Program-made: the position numbers and the translations under genes
Notes under the pieces: generated by a model
The model's input: only the letters and a program-made list of their open reading frames with translations
The model's database searches: none
Told to the model about the DNA's origin: nothing
NCBI RefSeq assembly: GCF_000215935.2
Contig: NZ_AFNU02000002.1
Coordinates: 372,001-436,000, forward strand
DNA: 64,000 nt
DNA from: Haloplasma contractile SSD-17B
Lineage (GTDB): Bacteria > Bacillota_I > Bacilli_A > Haloplasmatales > Haloplasmataceae
Direction: 5' to 3'
Shown here: piece by piece, positions 9,609 to 19,400 of the stretch
How positions within the stretch are numbered: the first letter of the stretch is position 1
How the letters are laid out: every line of letters begins with the position of its first letter

Positions 9609-9871
9609 AAGTTTCAGTCATTAAACGTTGAACTAATATGTCTTTGTATGCTGATATTCCTAAAGGACTTTCCCTTTTGTTCCCTACTTTATCAATGTGA
9701 GCACGTCGTACTGGAACGAGTTTAAAGGCTTGTCCCTTTATTCCTGATCGAGATTAGAGTTTACTAGATGGGATTCGCACCCACCATATGACAAAAGGTC
9801 ATAAATTATTGAATTGATCCTAGGGTGAAACAAGAGACTCTTAGGTCTCTTGTTTACATGACGAACGAACC
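9609..9871 (-). mobile_element. Decayed, internally deleted group II intron remnant
   Basis: Two blocks match the intron at 44847-46851. Bases 9609-9755 correspond to the reverse transcriptase region near 45897-46030 (including the equivalent of the ACACGTCGTACCGGAACGGG stretch, with changes). Bases 9758-9871 correspond to the intron 5' end near 46737-46851 (GATGGGATTCGCACCCACC and the TTGTTTACATGACG end). About 700 nt between them are missing. It is flanked at 9872-9886 by GGAGATAGCGAGAG, a degenerate version of the ssrA 3'-end sequence found at the same place beside the intact intron. It cannot splice or move. Confidence 0.8.
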
Positions 9872-10021
9872 GGAGATAGCGAGAGATATGTTTTATGCAG
9901 CACAATAAACATTACTGTTTTATTAGTCAATTATCGTAAAATATAATATTATTGATCCCACTTTGTATTGCTATGTTATTCACTCAATACTCTTATAGTT
10001 CTATTAAATGATAGATTATTG

Positions 10022-10918
10022 CTAAACATGGAATTTTTTCTTTACATAGTCTAACACACGCTTTTGGTTATTTAAGATAAACATCAAGCTTGCTATCGGA
10101 ATTAAAATGAACAATACATAAAAAGCAAAGTCTAACCTACCTTCTTCAATAATAAACCAATTGAGTAAGGTTTGTAACCCTTGAAGAAAGATACTAAAAG
10201 AAATACATAGTGTTGCAATAATCATGTATTTATTGTAAATATACGTTTTAATGAATGCATACGTGATAAACCCTACGATGAACACAAAGGAGTTTAAAAC
10301 TAAAAGAAAATAATTGTGCATCGCGTCGCCATATGGCCCGATAAAAAGCAATCGTATATAAAGCATCGTAGCGACGAGAATCAGGAAAGCTCTAATAAAT
10401 ACAGAATGGAATAGATTGATGGTTTGAATAAAAATATAAATCAAGCCTAGTGTAATGATAATGTAATAAGACCATGTTATATTCCAACTTAACACATAAT
10501 TAATACTAAGAACATATGCCATCAAGATAAACAAGATGGTACTGGCGATAAAGACAAACGTTTTCTTTTCATTTAGCAAAGTTAAATTTAAAATACTATC
10601 AAATACGATGATCGAAATGATAGGAATCAAACTCCATGTCACAGTTTGAGTCATCGCGTAGTTTATGATCAATAAGGTTATTATTGCGATTAAGAACACA
10701 AGAAACAAAATCAGTGCTGAAATGCCTAATTTATTATATATCATATGACGTCCTTCTTCTTGAATAGTTTCTAGCACAGATTTTTGTCTCTCCTTGACGC
10801 CTTCTCTAGTTAGTTGGTCAAGTAAATCATCAGAAAGAATAATGGTTTCACACAATGGACAAAAGGCATGTCTAGCTTCATCGACTTTAACTCCACATTT
10901 ACTACAATATTTCATCAT
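10022..10918 (-). CDS. Zinc-ribbon multi-span membrane protein (DUF6320-like)
   Basis: 298 residues. The N terminus has a zinc ribbon (CSKCG near residue 5 and CPLCE near residue 20), then an amphipathic linker and about eight transmembrane segments from residue 60 to the end. The ATG overlaps the stop of the upstream acyltransferase-like gene (GGAGGAAGATGATG), and its ribosome binding site lies inside that gene, so the two are translationally coupled. I recall this pair as an acyltransferase/condensation-like protein with a DUF6320 protein in Bacillota. A role in making or moving a membrane lipid or ester product is inference only. Confidence 0.65.
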   Translation of the reverse strand: MMKYCSKCGVKVDEARHAFCPLCETIILSDDLLDQLTREGVKERQKSVLETIQEEGRHMIYNKLGISALILFLVFLIAIITLLIINYAMTQTVTWSLIPIISIIVFDSILNLTLLNEKKTFVFIASTILFILMAYVLSINYVLSWNITWSYYIIITLGLIYIFIQTINLFHSVFIRAFLILVATMLYIRLLFIGPYGDAMHNYFLLVLNSFVFIVGFITYAFIKTYIYNKYMIIATLCISFSIFLQGLQTLLNWFIIEEGRLDFAFYVLFILIPIASLMFILNNQKRVLDYVKKKFHV

Positions 10919-12192
10919 CTTCCTCCTTGTTTAACGGTCACATCTATGCCCATTTCAACCAGTTTTCTTAAAAACTTGCGCTCTACCTTTGCGTCTTTAA
11001 TGACCCTACCAAAGTTAAGTGTGAGTGTATCTTGATAACCTGTTACAGCGAGATTGCTTTTACTAATTGGGCAAGGTCCTAGAACAAAATGTACTTCTTT
11101 CACCAATTCAGTTAAACCCTTCGGTAAATCTACATTTCCTATATTAGATAAAGCGCCACTAAATAAATCCACACCAATTGCTTTATAGAATATCGGCATC
11201 GTCAGATCCTTTAAAATTCGAGGTAATATCCTTAAAAAAGGTGAAGATTCAGTTTTATAATTTTGAACGATCATTTCAATTAAATGGTCTTGCTTAGTTC
11301 GTTTTCGTATATAAGTTCTAACTTCTTCAATGATGCTTTTTAAGTCCCGATTAGTGGTCGGTTTAACGCCCGGTGTAATATACAGAGTAAAATTCCTTAA
11401 TGATTCACTTGGTAATCGACGGCGTAAATTAATTGGAAGTTGTAGTGCCACCGGCTTGTGTCTTCTCTTTACTTTCACTTGTTCATCTTGAATTTCAAGA
11501 AAAGTTTGTAAATAAAGTGCCGCAAGAAACTCTGTTACTTTGGTATCATATGATTTTGCTAGTTGGTACAAATCCGCAAGCGGTAGTGTGGCGGTTGTAA
11601 CAAAGTACCGATCACTAGATACAATATGCCCTTTAATATGGAACACACGTTGTTCTTTTTCAATTTTAGGTTTGACATGGGGATGATGTTTAGCGATTTG
11701 TCTATAACTATCAACCGCTTCCGCTTCATTAACTGGTTGATGGTAATCTCGATTCATCTCATTAAAATCAACCGGTATCCCTAAAAGTTCCGCATATTTC
11801 GTAACCAAAGTATTAAGAAATGTTAAACAACCTGTCCCATCTGATAATAGATGGTGAAATTCACAAGAAATCGTGTTCTCTGTATACAGCACACGAAATA
11901 AGTAACCATTAGTATCATTGCTGATGATTCGTCTACAGGGTGGGCCTTCATCCTTAAATAGTTTGAGCGGCGCATCCTGATCCTCAAGGTAATACCAAAA
12001 CAATCCCTTCTTTAATTTAACTTTGAAGTAATAAAAGTAATCCATTACTTCATCAAGCGCTCGTTTTAAAACCTCAGGATCAATCGTTTGATTCAAGACA
12101 TGGCTCATCCGAAAAACAGTAGTGATATAATCTGAATCGACATGTGAAAAGATCTTAGCTGCATTATCGAGTTTAAACCATGATTTTCGCAT
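10915..12192 (-). CDS. Condensation-domain-like acyltransferase (alcohol acetyltransferase family)
   Basis: 425 residues. The condensation-superfamily catalytic motif HHxxxDG is present as HHLLSDGTG near residue 115, followed by the structural features of this CoA/thioester-dependent acyltransferase fold (LPINLRRRLP near residue 245, and the GALSNIGNVDLP bridge region near 340). No carrier protein or adenylation domain is present, so this is a stand-alone enzyme, as in alcohol O-acetyltransferases or WS/DGAT relatives, rather than a peptide synthetase. The substrate is unknown. It forms a coupled pair with the zinc-ribbon membrane protein that overlaps its 3' end by 4 nt. Confidence 0.72.
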   Translation of the reverse strand: MRKSWFKLDNAAKIFSHVDSDYITTVFRMSHVLNQTIDPEVLKRALDEVMDYFYYFKVKLKKGLFWYYLEDQDAPLKLFKDEGPPCRRIISNDTNGYLFRVLYTENTISCEFHHLLSDGTGCLTFLNTLVTKYAELLGIPVDFNEMNRDYHQPVNEAEAVDSYRQIAKHHPHVKPKIEKEQRVFHIKGHIVSSDRYFVTTATLPLADLYQLAKSYDTKVTEFLAALYLQTFLEIQDEQVKVKRRHKPVALQLPINLRRRLPSESLRNFTLYITPGVKPTTNRDLKSIIEEVRTYIRKRTKQDHLIEMIVQNYKTESSPFLRILPRILKDLTMPIFYKAIGVDLFSGALSNIGNVDLPKGLTELVKEVHFVLGPCPISKSNLAVTGYQDTLTLNFGRVIKDAKVERKFLRKLVEMGIDVTVKQGGR

Positions 12193-12922
12193 TTAACCAC
12201 CTCATTTTACTTGCATTTATTATATTATACTAATAAACGATTTTCAACATGCATCATCATAAAGCACCTTACACTCTTCACTTATCCTTATTCGTTAAAA
12301 AAGGATGAATAATTATACTCATAACTAGTATAGTAATTAATATTTGTCTTTTTAAAACCTCTACCTCGTATTTGAATCAATGACTTTTCTTTACAAGATT
12401 TCAATCACTTTTCATATTTATAATACATTTTTTATGTGATGCTTACTTTATATGTAGGTAGTGGAATATTCTGAAATTTAAAATAATTGGATTAAGCATA
12501 TTATGTATTAAATCTCTTGATTATTATTCAATTATTCATGGAAATGGTTAGTATCCTAGTATCTGTAATATCGTTGACTGCTTTTTAGTAGGCGTTGTTA
12601 AAGAAATTTATAATAAAAAAATGAACCTATTAATTTATAATAAAAATAAACAGCGGTATAAGTCAATGGCGCTGTTTATTTTTTAATCTCAATTATTTAT
12701 TATCACTTTGAATCTTTCCATATCTGATATCAAATTATGATTATATATTAAATTCTTATAAAGTTTGTTTTATATTGTCTTTTATATTAAGAACAACATT
12801 TATTATTAATACCGCAAGTTCCTAATCTTTTGTATTAAAGAATTCCTTTATAAGCATCTGAAATAAATAGTTATAAAGTTAAGTTTTATAAACTACCACA
12901 CTATAAATTTAAAAATAATGCT
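12193..12922. other. Intergenic region, AT-rich, with one terminator
   Basis: 730 bases between the acyltransferase-like gene and the end of the GTPase-NYN gene. Apart from the hairpin at 12644-12681, no ORF, RNA gene or repeat was recognised. Confidence 0.5.
12644..12685 (-). terminator. Bidirectional terminator hairpin
   Basis: Perfect 12-bp stem (AAATAAACAGCG / CGCTGTTTATTT) with a 14-nt loop and T-runs on both sides. On the minus strand it is the first terminator after the GTPase-NYN gene, 240 nt downstream of its stop. Confidence 0.7.
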
Positions 12923-15574
12923 TTAATCATTTTTCTCTTGCTCATTAATAAATTCGTATAGTTTCTCTTTTGAGGTAGTCGATATTGATTTGCTCATAGA
13001 ATTTCGATTATTTTTCTGTAATTCCTGCCTAACTCTCTCGTTGACTCTCTCGATGTCGCCCTTCAGTTCCCTAGCAGATAACAAACGGCATCCTCTCCCA
13101 CGAACGATTAGTTGTTCTAATCCATCCGATGTTGCAACTGTAATGTTATATTTTTCATTATGGTCAGATGCAAATTTTTCGATATACTGATCTGCTGTTT
13201 GTGCCTCTTTGGTATATACTAAATGAATATTATTGTAAGTGATGATCTCTTCTCGATTACCCTGAACACGGTAAGCATCAAACACAACAATAATTTTGTA
13301 CTTTCTCATGCCTTGATAATTACTTAGAATGTCTAATAATTTCATTCTAGCAGCTTCCATATTATGTTCCACCAGCTCGTCTAACTCTGGCCAAGCATAA
13401 ATAATATTATATCCATCCACAAGAAGATAATCTTTTTTCGCTACATGTTTACTACTTGTATTTACCTTATTGTAACTTTTATAATGATTTCTGACTGTAT
13501 TTTGTTTTTTCCATTTAGTATCCTTCCCTTGATTTGAATAGAAGGTTTTTTGAAAAATTTTATTAACCTCTTCATCACTAATAAAATGATCTCCTGTAGA
13601 CTTCGATTGATGACGGTATGATTCTTGAGTTTTATTACTTTTTTCTTTAAGAACACTTTCTAAATGCATATAATTCTTTACTTCATCCCATTCAACAATA
13701 AAACCTGAACCCTGTGTGCAAAAAACTGAACTAGAGGTATTTCCAATGTCACTTGTCGGATCATATCCAATTTCTTCAATTATTTGATCACTATTATGAC
13801 ACGGTTCATATCCTTTCATGTTGTAAAACAATCTGCCGTAACCTTTGGTATAAGCCATTACCTCTTTTTGATAATTTCTCATATTCCTTACAGGGGCACT
13901 CCCCTCAACAACTACTCGATCACAATCTGTTTCTGCAATCTCACAAGCACCACCCATTTGACTTATATCAGTCATAGCTCTTCCTACCATATTTTCGGGT
14001 ATTTCTAAACTGAATGAATAGTAGGGTTCTAGTAAAACTGATTTGGCCTCCATCAAGCCTTGTCTTACGGCACGCCAAGTAGCCTCTCTGAAGTCACCAC
14101 CTTCTGTATGCTTATTGTGTGCCTTTCCAGAGACTAATGTAATTCGCATATCAGTAATCCCTGAACCCGTTAAAACACCTTTATGTACTTTTTCTTCAAG
14201 ATGTTGCAAGACAAGCCTTTGAAAGTTACCACTGAGTATATCCTCACTACATTTATTACCAAAGACTAATCCACTTCCAGGTTCGCCTGGCTCAAGCAAA
14301 AGGTGGACCTCCGCATAATGTCTTAATGGTTCAAAATGCCCCACTCCCTCAACTATGCTTGCAATTGTTTCTTTATAGATAATCCCACCATCATCAAACT
14401 CTACAAAAACACCAAATCGACTTTGAATCATACTTTGCAGAATTTCAAGCTGAATTTCTCCCATGATTCGCACCTGTATCTCTTGTAGTTTTTCATCCCA
14501 TACAATACGAAGTTCTGGCTCCTCTTCTTCGATTTCACGTAGTTTCTTTATCATAACCCTATAGTCACAACCCTCTGGAAGGATCATCCTGTAAGAAAGT
14601 ACTGGTTCAAGTACTGGTTCATAAGATGATTTCTCAATTCCAAAACCTTCTCCCGGCATAGCCATGCTAAGTCCAGTCACAGCACATACAGAACCTGCTT
14701 CACACTCACTGACTACTTCAAATTTTTCTCCTGAATAGATCCTAATCTGATTGACTTTTTCTTCCCAGTCGTCAGATTTCAAGATATCCTTTACATTTAG
14801 CTTGCCACCGGTGATTTTAATGTGAGTCAAACGATTTCCATTTTCATCTCTTGTTATTTTAAATACTTTTGCTCCGAAATCATCAGAATAAGTTGGCGGT
14901 ATGATATAGTCAGACATCCCCTGCATCATGTTCTCAACACCGTCTAACTTTAAAGCAGAACCGAAAAAACAAGGAAATACCTTTCTCTCTTTAACTAACT
15001 TTTTAATATCATTTTCTTCAATTTGTCCTGTATCAATAAACGATTCCATTATACGTTCATCACACACAGCGATTTCTTCATTAAAGACTTCCGTTTTATC
15101 CTGTCCAAATTCAATACATCCATCACTTAGTTGATCTTTCAGTTCATTGATTAAACTTTTTTTATCGGTTCCAACTTGATCCATCTTGTTTATAAAAATA
15201 AAAACAGGAACTTTATACATTTTTAAGAGCATCCATAAAGTCTTCGTGTGCCCCTGAATACCATCTGCCCCACTAATAACAAGGATTGCATAATCTAAGA
15301 CTCGCATTGTTCTTTCCATTTCAGCAGAAAAATCCACATGCCCTGGTGTATCCAGTAAAGTCATTTGAATCGCGCCTATATCAACTATAGCCTGTTTAGA
15401 GAATATAGTTATGCCTCTTTCCTTTTCTAACTCATAGGTATCTAAGTAAGCATCCATTTTATCTACGCGTCCAAGTTTTCTAATTTTACCACTCATATAC
15501 AGTAATGCCTCTGATAAGGTGGTTTTGCCAGCATCCACATGAGCCAATATTCCAATAACTACTTTTTTCATCAT
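12923..15574 (-). CDS. Tet(M)-like ribosomal GTPase fused to a Rae1/YacP-type NYN ribonuclease domain
   Basis: 883 residues, about 240 longer than Tet(M). Residues 1-650 follow the ribosomal protection GTPase plan: G1 AHVDAGKTT, switch region RGITIFSKQ, G3 DTPGH, G4 NKMD, then EF-G domains II-V with LLEPYYSFSLEIP in domain IV. A charged linker covers 650-710. Residues 713-855 form a NYN domain (YLLVDGYNIIYAWPEL, VVFDAYRVQGN, TADQYIE, VATSDG), the family of YacP/Rae1, which cuts mRNA in the ribosomal A site in Bacillus. Both halves act at the same ribosomal site, so a machine that docks on stalled ribosomes and cleaves mRNA is a fair inference. Drug resistance is not shown. The gene stands alone. 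Confidence 0.85.
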   Translation of the reverse strand: MMKKVVIGILAHVDAGKTTLSEALLYMSGKIRKLGRVDKMDAYLDTYELEKERGITIFSKQAIVDIGAIQMTLLDTPGHVDFSAEMERTMRVLDYAILVISGADGIQGHTKTLWMLLKMYKVPVFIFINKMDQVGTDKKSLINELKDQLSDGCIEFGQDKTEVFNEEIAVCDERIMESFIDTGQIEENDIKKLVKERKVFPCFFGSALKLDGVENMMQGMSDYIIPPTYSDDFGAKVFKITRDENGNRLTHIKITGGKLNVKDILKSDDWEEKVNQIRIYSGEKFEVVSECEAGSVCAVTGLSMAMPGEGFGIEKSSYEPVLEPVLSYRMILPEGCDYRVMIKKLREIEEEEPELRIVWDEKLQEIQVRIMGEIQLEILQSMIQSRFGVFVEFDDGGIIYKETIASIVEGVGHFEPLRHYAEVHLLLEPGEPGSGLVFGNKCSEDILSGNFQRLVLQHLEEKVHKGVLTGSGITDMRITLVSGKAHNKHTEGGDFREATWRAVRQGLMEAKSVLLEPYYSFSLEIPENMVGRAMTDISQMGGACEIAETDCDRVVVEGSAPVRNMRNYQKEVMAYTKGYGRLFYNMKGYEPCHNSDQIIEEIGYDPTSDIGNTSSSVFCTQGSGFIVEWDEVKNYMHLESVLKEKSNKTQESYRHQSKSTGDHFISDEEVNKIFQKTFYSNQGKDTKWKKQNTVRNHYKSYNKVNTSSKHVAKKDYLLVDGYNIIYAWPELDELVEHNMEAARMKLLDILSNYQGMRKYKIIVVFDAYRVQGNREEIITYNNIHLVYTKEAQTADQYIEKFASDHNEKYNITVATSDGLEQLIVRGRGCRLLSARELKGDIERVNERVRQELQKNNRNSMSKSISTTSKEKLYEFINEQEKND

Positions 15575-16000
15575 GATATCAATCCTTTTCTAATGCCTTA
15601 CATATTTATGATTTATATAATCGATTGATCTATTATTCCATATAGCATTTTATATTTATTCTTACCATTTAATGCTTTACACTATTTTTAAATCTTTTTT
15701 AATTATAACATATTTCAATTAAAAGATACCAATAAGTAAATACAACTGTTACTTTATACTCTTGTTACCATTTATTATTTTTAACTGAATACTAGCATGG
15801 TTGAGTTGAGACCCTCGAACTAGCCCCCTGATGAATTAACCTGATTTAGACACTTACGTATATACTATTGTACTTACATTATAAATAATAACTCTTATTC
15901 TCTTAAGGTTTTTAGGATAATTTATTTATTTCATTCTAAAAATAAAAACCTCCTACGATTTTTACAATAATCATAGGAGTTATGTTTATTTATTCTTTAT
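15575..16000. other. Intergenic region, no gene seen
   Basis: About 425 bases. The segment 15790-15850 is more GC-rich than its surroundings (a CTAGCCCCCTGATG stretch) and could be a scrap of a mobile element, but I could not match it to anything. The terminator at 15950 belongs to the Fic fragment gene. Confidence 0.4.
15944..15979 (-). terminator. Terminator after the Fic fragment
   Basis: Stem CTCCTATGATT / AATCGTAGGAG when read on the minus strand, followed by GTTTTTATTTTT, about 22 nt after the stop codon at 16001. Confidence 0.75.
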
Positions 16001-16219
16001 TTAGCCTTCATAATAGAATAACCTTTGATCTTTTGTAATTATAATGCGAACCAGTCCATCTTTCATCAAAGAAATTTTAAGTAGAATTCTTGCTGTTCTC
16101 CCATCTCCATCTACAAAGGGATGAATCTTAACAAATTCCCCATGAAGTAAAGTTGCTTTTACAATTTGGTGTAAATCTTTACATTTATTAGCCACTTCTT
16201 TTAGACTCTTATAATCCAT
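16001..16219 (-). CDS. Fic-domain fragment
   Basis: 72 residues carrying a Fic core motif, HPFVDGDGRTAR near residues 33-44. Fic enzymes transfer AMP or other groups to hydroxyl side chains, with the His as base. Complete Fic proteins are 200 residues or more; here most of the N-terminal helices are absent and the upstream DNA is not coding in this frame. The usual DGNGR reads DGDGR, which changes the Asn of the anion-binding loop. It is most likely a truncated leftover. It still has a good terminator. Confidence 0.6.
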   Translation of the reverse strand: MDYKSLKEVANKCKDLHQIVKATLLHGEFVKIHPFVDGDGRTARILLKISLMKDGLVRIIITKDQRLFYYEG

Positions 16220-16482
16220 ATTATCAACTTATACATTTATTATATACCGTTATAGGAATAATAATAAGGCGTTGTAATCAAGACTATATGTATTAGCGAC
16301 CTATATTTAGTAGATAAAACTTTCTATATTACCTCCTTACCTTCAAATTCTATGGTGTGTTTTCAGATAAACTAAATTATATGTAATTCCCATCATTCAG
16401 TTCAGTTAAAGAATAAACTTAGGTTTCAAGCAGTCTGCAAAATTAGAATAATTAACCCGTGCTTAAATTTTATTAAGGACAA

Positions 16483-19400
16483 TTATGGCTTAATCTGATT
16501 TAAAATTGAAGGATCTTTAATTTTATGGTCATTTGCTAATAATAGGACTTTCGATAAGATTTCCGATGTTTTTGGATCATCATCCATGTAAGGCAGGAAT
16601 AGTTGTCCTCGATGGCTTGAATGTACAGGCAAGATATGAATTGCAGCTTTGGCTTGTCTATGGACAATTGCACTCCCTAAATGAACGGTATATTCACCTA
16701 ATTCACCTTTAACATGCGCATGGGATCCAGTTATTTCGACATTATTTACTTTAAATAATCGAAGTGATTCTCTAATAATTGCTTTACGCATTTCAATCGT
16801 TGATAATGTTGCTTCAGGATCAACTCCGCCTACATGAGCGACACTCACGACTAAATCAAGATCTCGCATGACTTCAGAAAAGATCACTTTTGAAATTTCT
16901 GTTAGCTTAATTGGTTGAGTCGTTTTACGATCGACAAACTCAATCTCTTCTATTGTAGGGGCTTCTATATCAGCAGGTGAAAACCAATCCGCGTAGGCAT
17001 AAAGGTTTACGCGTATATTTTCATTATAAAATACTTTTTGAAGTCCTTCTTGGTGATTTGCCGTCCATAATCGATTTTTAAGTAATGCTAATGCTTTATT
17101 CGGTTGAACTTGGTGACCTGCATATCGTCTGGACACTGTTTGTTCTTCAAGTTCATCCTCTGTTAACGTATAAAGTTCTCTAAAAATTTGTTTAAATGGT
17201 TGTACAATTTTTGCTTCATATAAATAACTTTGGAATTTCTCCCACTCCCCACTTTCAAATAAATCTACCGGATGGGCAATCACGAATTCATTATCTTTAC
17301 TTGTCTTAACCTTTGTTCCTAAACAATCTAGTGATGTATCCTTTTGATAAAAGCCTAAATACCCGTTTACTTTAAACACGAGGTTTTTAATTAATGGAAA
17401 GAGAACTGGATTGCGTGATAAATTCAGTAACTCTTGACCACTAAATTTTATTTGGTTCTCCATAGATGTTTCAAGTGTATGCTTCGCACGGTTGAACTGA
17501 TCCTTCAAGGACTTTTGTATAGTTTTTAGCGCTTTTACTTCATCATTTTTATTCAGTTTACGAGGAACAGATTTTAGAGTTTTACCTGATTTCTCAATAT
17601 GAATGGTTGCCATACCAGTACCATCAACATCCAATTGCAATGTATAATCATCGATTGTCATTGGATTAAAGTATTTTTTTAGATCATCAAACTTCTCGGT
17701 TTCCATATTCCATATTAGACGATTGACATCATTGTACCCTGCATTACGCGCTAAGTTTTGAAGCGCAATATTCACAACTTTTGCTTCGCTCTCTCGCCTT
17801 TGTGCTCCGAACTGTTTACTTTCTTTTAAAAACTCCTGTAGAAATTCATAACGTTTAAGTGTATCGCCTTGTAATGGAATTAGACCATAACATAGTACAT
17901 GATCTTTATTACGTTTTTGCTTAATGGAGGTTTCTATTGTTTTCAAATCGAGTTTTCCTAATACTGCATCTGCAAATAGTTGAGAACGTCTATGATTTGC
18001 ACCACCTGATATATACTTAGCACATTTATAGACCGAATTAAAACGACTCTCACCTAATTCTCGATAAGCCTCATTAAACCAATTAATATCAAATGCACCA
18101 TCATTGAAATCTTTCGGTGAAATATCCGAGTATCGTGCAACCATTGTTTCTTTTTCATCAGAAAAGTCTTCATTTATATGCGCATGAAAGTACCAAACAG
18201 CCGTATTTAAGCCTTCCCACCCTATATAAGACTCAATTACATTAACCCATTGAGGTGCATACATTGCAGCTTCAAGGAGACGTGTATGACTAATCTTTTT
18301 ATTTTTAATTAAGTCTTTTAGTTTTTCAGCATTATCTTCTTTACCAGGGAAACACTGTTTTAATAAATAACTAAATAAATCTTTTTTAGAAGCATCCATG
18401 CTTGTATAAAGGTAACCTCTAGTGAATTTTTCCTTTCCGATCCCCACTAAGATGGCTATAAAATATTCTAGACCTCTAATTGTTGTTAAATTCGTTGCAA
18501 GTGGTGTTACTTTTGTCGGTAAATCCCCACGCTTTAACTCAATATCTAAAATACGCTTCTTAACCTCTTCTTCAATCTGATGCATTACAGGGTATTGATG
18601 AATTGCTCTATAATCTATGTGCCTCTCCGTAAAAAGCGCATATATTGACTTTTGTCGATGCGGTCTATCCATTAGTTCCTTATAGATTTCATCTTTTGGT
18701 ATTGCTCCCAATTCATAAGCTCTAGCAAAATCAACTAATGCTAATTCAAACTCAGCAAATTGAATTCTTTTATAATAGTGATAACAAATGAAAAAGTAAT
18801 CTTTGAACGATGAATCATCATATATACTTGTTTTCATGCTTTGAATCCAGTAGGTAATGTCTGAAACAAAGAGGTTACTAGCTCTGTTAAGATACCCATA
18901 ATATGATTGAACTTCTTCAAGCGCAATTAAGTTGTCTTTAATACTTTTTTGTATATAAAGTGAAGCCTCTCTGCTTAGACTAAATACTTCTTCCTTTGGG
19001 TATTCCTTTAGTAATGCTTCTAATACCGTTCGAATATGCTCTTTATACTCAATGTCCTTGACGAAGTTTTGCATATGTTCGAGACGCTTTGCCGGGTAGA
19101 TTTTATCTAACCACTTTTTAAATTCAGGATCATATCCATTGTATGGCAGATGACGGTAGTAAAATAACATCTCTAATAATGTCTTAACAGGAATTATATT
19201 TGTTTCAAAATAAGACTTGAAAACATCATTAAGTGGTAGATCACCTAAAACAATCTCCTGATGATGTTTATAATTGATTGGTTCTATTCTATTACTTGAA
19301 CCTAAAATAACTTTGTGTTTAGATCCATCAAAGTATTCTGTTGTATATTCGTAGTTACGGTTTTGATCAATGATATCATAAAGTTCTAGAAATAATCTTT

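Noticed and set aside
12923-15574. Tetracycline resistance gene
   Set aside because: The GTPase is divergent from Tet(M), carries a ribonuclease domain and has no mobile or resistance context; resistance cannot be claimed.
15790-15850. GC-richer patch as an IS end or tRNA remnant
   Set aside because: No cloverleaf, inverted repeat or match to any other sequence in the window.
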